DNA of 64,000 nt from Thiocapsa marina 5811. GTDB taxonomy: Bacteria; Pseudomonadota; Gammaproteobacteria; Chromatiales; Chromatiaceae. The notes under the pieces were generated by a model. It saw nothing but the letters and a program-made list of their open reading frames with translations. It ran no database searches and was not told where the DNA came from. Of this stretch, positions 61,345 through 64,000 are shown piece by piece (within the stretch, counting starts at the first letter, position 1; each line of letters starts with the position of its first letter). Location of the stretch: the NCBI RefSeq assembly GCF_000223985.1, contig NZ_AFWV01000002.1:382501-446500 (forward strand), written 5' to 3'. The translations under genes were made by a program, and so were the position numbers.

Positions 61345-64000
61345 ATGTCTGTCTTGAAATCCCGCACAATCCGTCTAGTTCGACGTCTCGTCTGGGTTGC
61401 CGTCTTGCTTGCAACGGCGGGGTTGGTGCTGTCCGCACTTGCTGTCACGGCCGCGCGCTATGCCCTTCCTCTGACCGAGGCTGACAACCGCTGGGTCGCC
61501 GCGATGCTGGGGGAGCGGCTTGGCTATCGGGTGGAGTTGGGTTCGGCATCCCTGCGTCTCTCGGGGCTCGGTCCGCGCCTGAGCGTGCGCGACATCCGCC
61601 TCTCGGATCCCCGCAGCGACAAGGATGTCCTGGTCCTCGATGGCCTGGAGATCGGGATCGATCCTCTCGCATCCCTGCGTACGGGCGTGCCGCAGATCAC
61701 CACCCTGACCCTGGTCGGCTCGCGCCTTGCCGCGCGTTTGGATCCGGATGGTCGTCTGCAGCTCGATGGTCTGGAGCTGCTGAGCGGCGGCGACCCGCGG
61801 GCGCTGGAGTTTCTGCTCACGCAAGCGCAGGTCGAGCTGGTCCTGGGCGAGATCCCGATGCGCGACGATCGACCCGAGACGATGCTCGAGGGCGTGCGTC
61901 TGACGAACGCCAGGCTGCGTCTCGTCAACGACGGCGATCGCCACACCTTGAGTGCAAGCGCACGAATCCACGCGCTCGGTTCCGCCGTGGACCCGAAGCA
62001 CGCAGATCCAGGCCGGAACCGTCTGAGCCTGATCGCGGAGCTGTCCGGTCCCGCGGCCGATCCGCTCTCCTGGAGCGGACGCCTCTATGCCGACCTCGAT
62101 GCCGGTGACCTGGGCGGAATCCTGCGCGGCAACGGTTTCTCGGCGGTCGATGTGCGCAGTGACCGTGTCGCGCTCGAGGGCTGGTCGCAGATCGGCTTCG
62201 GGCGTTTGGAGCAGGCCGTGATTCGGGCTCATCTGGCCGGCGTGCGTCTCGGGCCGCCGGGGCGGATCGACGCGCCTGCGCTGCACATCGAGCATCTGGA
62301 GGCGATGGTTCGCGTTCAGCCGAGCGGCGATGGCTGGTTCCTGCAACTCGGCGGCCTGCGCGGGCGTACGGCGGACGGCGATCTGCCGCGGCTCGATCTG
62401 GACCTTATCTTGGACGCGGACCTACGGCCCGAGCGATTGGCCCTCGCGAGCGCGCCGCTGGACCTGGCCGCCCTGGCGTCCATGCTCGCGGTGTCGCCTT
62501 GGACGCTGCCCAAGCCATTGTCCGACCTGCTGGTCCTTGAGCCGCGGGGGCGTGTCGAGGATCCGATGCTGCGGGTCGACCGGGCTCCCGGGTTACCGCC
62601 GCGCTGGCAGGCAAGCGCGGCGGTAACCGAGCTCGGCTGGGATCGCTCCGGGTCACTTCCGGGGGTCGACGGGCTTGCCCTGCGCGTGCGCGCCGATCGC
62701 GAGGGGGGGGAGGCCCTTGTGGGCTCGGCCGGGCTCACGCTGGATCTGCGTCCGCTCTTCAGCGAGCCGCTCGGGCTCGACCGGCTGTCCACTCGTCTCG
62801 ACTGGCGGATCGACGCGACGGGTGCGGCTCGGATCTCGGCGCGAAATTTAACCTTCGAGAATGCGGATCTGGCCGGCCGGGCGAGGCTCGCGTTGGACCT
62901 CCCGGCGGACCGATCCGGTCCGAAGATGGATCTTCGCGCAAGTTTTTACGACGGCGATGGCTCGCGCGTGCGCCCTTATCTGCCGGTCGGCATCATGCAC
63001 CCGGATCTGGTGAGCTGGCTGGAGCGCGCCGTGGTTTCGGGGCGTGTGCCGCAGGCCGATCTGATCTTTCGTGGTCCGCTCGCGGCCTATCCGTTCAGAG
63101 GGCATGACGGGCGCTTCGAGCTGCTGATCGAGATCGAGGATGCGGTCCTCGACTATCTGCCCGACTGGCCGGAGATCCGAGAGGCGGCGGGGCGGCTTCG
63201 GTTTGTCGACCAATCGCTCGCCATCGAGCTCGACCACGGTCGCATCCTCGACAGTCGACTCGTCCGTGCGCGTGCCGAGATTCCGGAGCTCTGGGGCGTG
63301 CAGGGCATGGCGATCGTCGGCGAGACCGAGGGCCCCTTCTCCGACGGTCTACGCACCTTGACCGAGACCCCCTTGGCGAAGGATCTGGGTCAGCTCGCCG
63401 GGAGTCTCCAGGTGAGCGGCAACTCACGGCTGCGGCTCGCGATCGATCTGCCCTTCATCAAGGGCAGAGAAGTCGGGGTCGAGGGTCTTCTGTCTTGGCC
63501 GAAGCCGGCGACCCTGGCGATTCGAGGCACCCCGGTCGAGCTTTCACGCCTCGGCGGCGAGGTGACCTTCACCGAGAAGAGCCTTGCCTCGGAGGGGCTC
63601 GAAGCAGTGCTCTGGGAGCGGCCTCTGAGCCTCTCGATTACGACCCTGGAGCCGGGCGTTGCGGACGCCTCGGCCACATTGATCAAGGCGCGGGCTCGGA
63701 CCGGTGCGACGCAGCTCGAGCGGCTCTTTCCGAGCCCGTCTTGGAGGCTCGCGAGCGGCGAGATCGACTGGACTCTCGACGTGACCATCCGTAACCGCGA
63801 TGTCCGCTCCGCGGCAATGCCGCTCGAGTATCGTCTGGCCTCGCGTCTGAAGGGGTTTGCGATCGACCTGCCGTCGCCTTTGGGCAAGCCTGCCGCGGCG
63901 AGCCGCGATCTCGACCTCTCCGGTACGCTGGTGCCGGGGCGCGACCTGCGCGTCGCCGGTCACTTGGGCGCGGTGGCCGGCGATCTGGCGCTCGATCTCG
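61345..64000 (+). CDS. yhdP: YhdP-family AsmA-like protein (5' part; runs off the window)
   Basis: An open frame of 885 codons from the ATG at 61345 continues past the window end. It starts with an anchor helix (LVWVAVLLATAGLVLSALAV), then LTEADNRWVAAMLGERLGYR and repeated beta-strand segments typical of AsmA/TAM/YhdP bridge proteins. YhdP forms a long beta groove that carries phospholipids across the periplasm to the outer membrane. Position directly after rng is conserved in gammaproteobacteria and supports the name. Full-length members are about 1,270 residues. Confidence 0.88.
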   Translation, partial: MSVLKSRTIRLVRRLVWVAVLLATAGLVLSALAVTAARYALPLTEADNRWVAAMLGERLGYRVELGSASLRLSGLGPRLSVRDIRLSDPRSDKDVLVLDGLEIGIDPLASLRTGVPQITTLTLVGSRLAARLDPDGRLQLDGLELLSGGDPRALEFLLTQAQVELVLGEIPMRDDRPETMLEGVRLTNARLRLVNDGDRHTLSASARIHALGSAVDPKHADPGRNRLSLIAELSGPAADPLSWSGRLYADLDAGDLGGILRGNGFSAVDVRSDRVALEGWSQIGFGRLEQAVIRAHLAGVRLGPPGRIDAPALHIEHLEAMVRVQPSGDGWFLQLGGLRGRTADGDLPRLDLDLILDADLRPERLALASAPLDLAALASMLAVSPWTLPKPLSDLLVLEPRGRVEDPMLRVDRAPGLPPRWQASAAVTELGWDRSGSLPGVDGLALRVRADREGGEALVGSAGLTLDLRPLFSEPLGLDRLSTRLDWRIDATGAARISARNLTFENADLAGRARLALDLPADRSGPKMDLRASFYDGDGSRVRPYLPVGIMHPDLVSWLERAVVSGRVPQADLIFRGPLAAYPFRGHDGRFELLIEIEDAVLDYLPDWPEIREAAGRLRFVDQSLAIELDHGRILDSRLVRARAEIPELWGVQGMAIVGETEGPFSDGLRTLTETPLAKDLGQLAGSLQVSGNSRLRLAIDLPFIKGREVGVEGLLSWPKPATLAIRGTPVELSRLGGEVTFTEKSLASEGLEAVLWERPLSLSITTLEPGVADASATLIKARARTGATQLERLFPSPSWRLASGEIDWTLDVTIRNRDVRSAAMPLEYRLASRLKGFAIDLPSPLGKPAAASRDLDLSGTLVPGRDLRVAGHLGAVAGDLALDL

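Overview
The window looks like a piece of the chromosome of a purple sulfur bacterium (Gammaproteobacteria, Chromatiaceae; a Thiocapsa-like organism is my inference). The grounds are a high-GC background, the 3' end of the bacteriochlorophyll gene bchE, a DabAB inorganic-carbon pump, a soxYZ pair and the gammaproteobacterial order maf-rng-yhdP. No rRNA, tRNA or CRISPR array was recognised.

Layout. 1-5.3 kb: end of bchE, converging on the dabB-dabA operon. 5.4-15.4 kb: an eroded accessory stretch with an O-methyltransferase remnant, a GNAT gene, a low-GC three-gene module of unknown function (6985-9543), rsgA, a quinone-oxidoreductase-like gene, an HdeA-like gene without a start codon, a tyrosine-recombinase tail, the first copy of a decayed Rpn-type nuclease gene, and an IS200/IS605-like structured end. 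15.5-20 kb: a CadC-like TPR regulator divergent from a secreted alpha/beta hydrolase, a small exported protein whose only mature cysteine is its last residue, soxY, soxZ and a thioredoxin-like remnant. 20.4-21.1 kb: second Rpn copy. 21.7-24.2 kb: FixL/FixJ-like two-component pair. 24.3-28.1 kb: Kef-type antiporter and OprB-like porin.

28.4-34.2 kb is an AT-richer, mosaic acyl-CoA cluster (MaoC hydratase, CaiB-type CoA-transferase, two crotonases, a YciA-like thioesterase and an AMP-forming ligase), probably acquired. 34.3-35.4 kb holds a REP-associated transposase gene split by a small TTAA-flanked element, followed by the tail of chrA. 35.9-42.1 kb is a sulfatase operon (outer-membrane protein and two sulfatases) divergent from an AraC regulator. 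42.6-46.4 kb has a SulP transporter between a ruined phosphoketolase gene and a PPK2 fragment. 47-50.6 kb is an Mla/MCE lipid-transport operon, abutting a decayed HlyD/FUSC efflux pair. 52.8-54.5 kb is a D-aminoacylase-type amidohydrolase. 55.2-56.5 kb has a broken M48 peptidase, an HxlR regulator and a CPVC thiol protein. 56.6-64 kb is housekeeping: sulfurtransferase, single-domain MetH, rlmH, maf, rng and the start of yhdP.

The main themes are autotrophic and sulfur metabolism in the conserved parts and an unusually high number of truncated or frameshifted genes in the accessory parts. Short repeats sit at several of the breakpoints. The best candidates for something new are the low-GC module at 6985-9543 and the small terminal-cysteine protein next to soxY.
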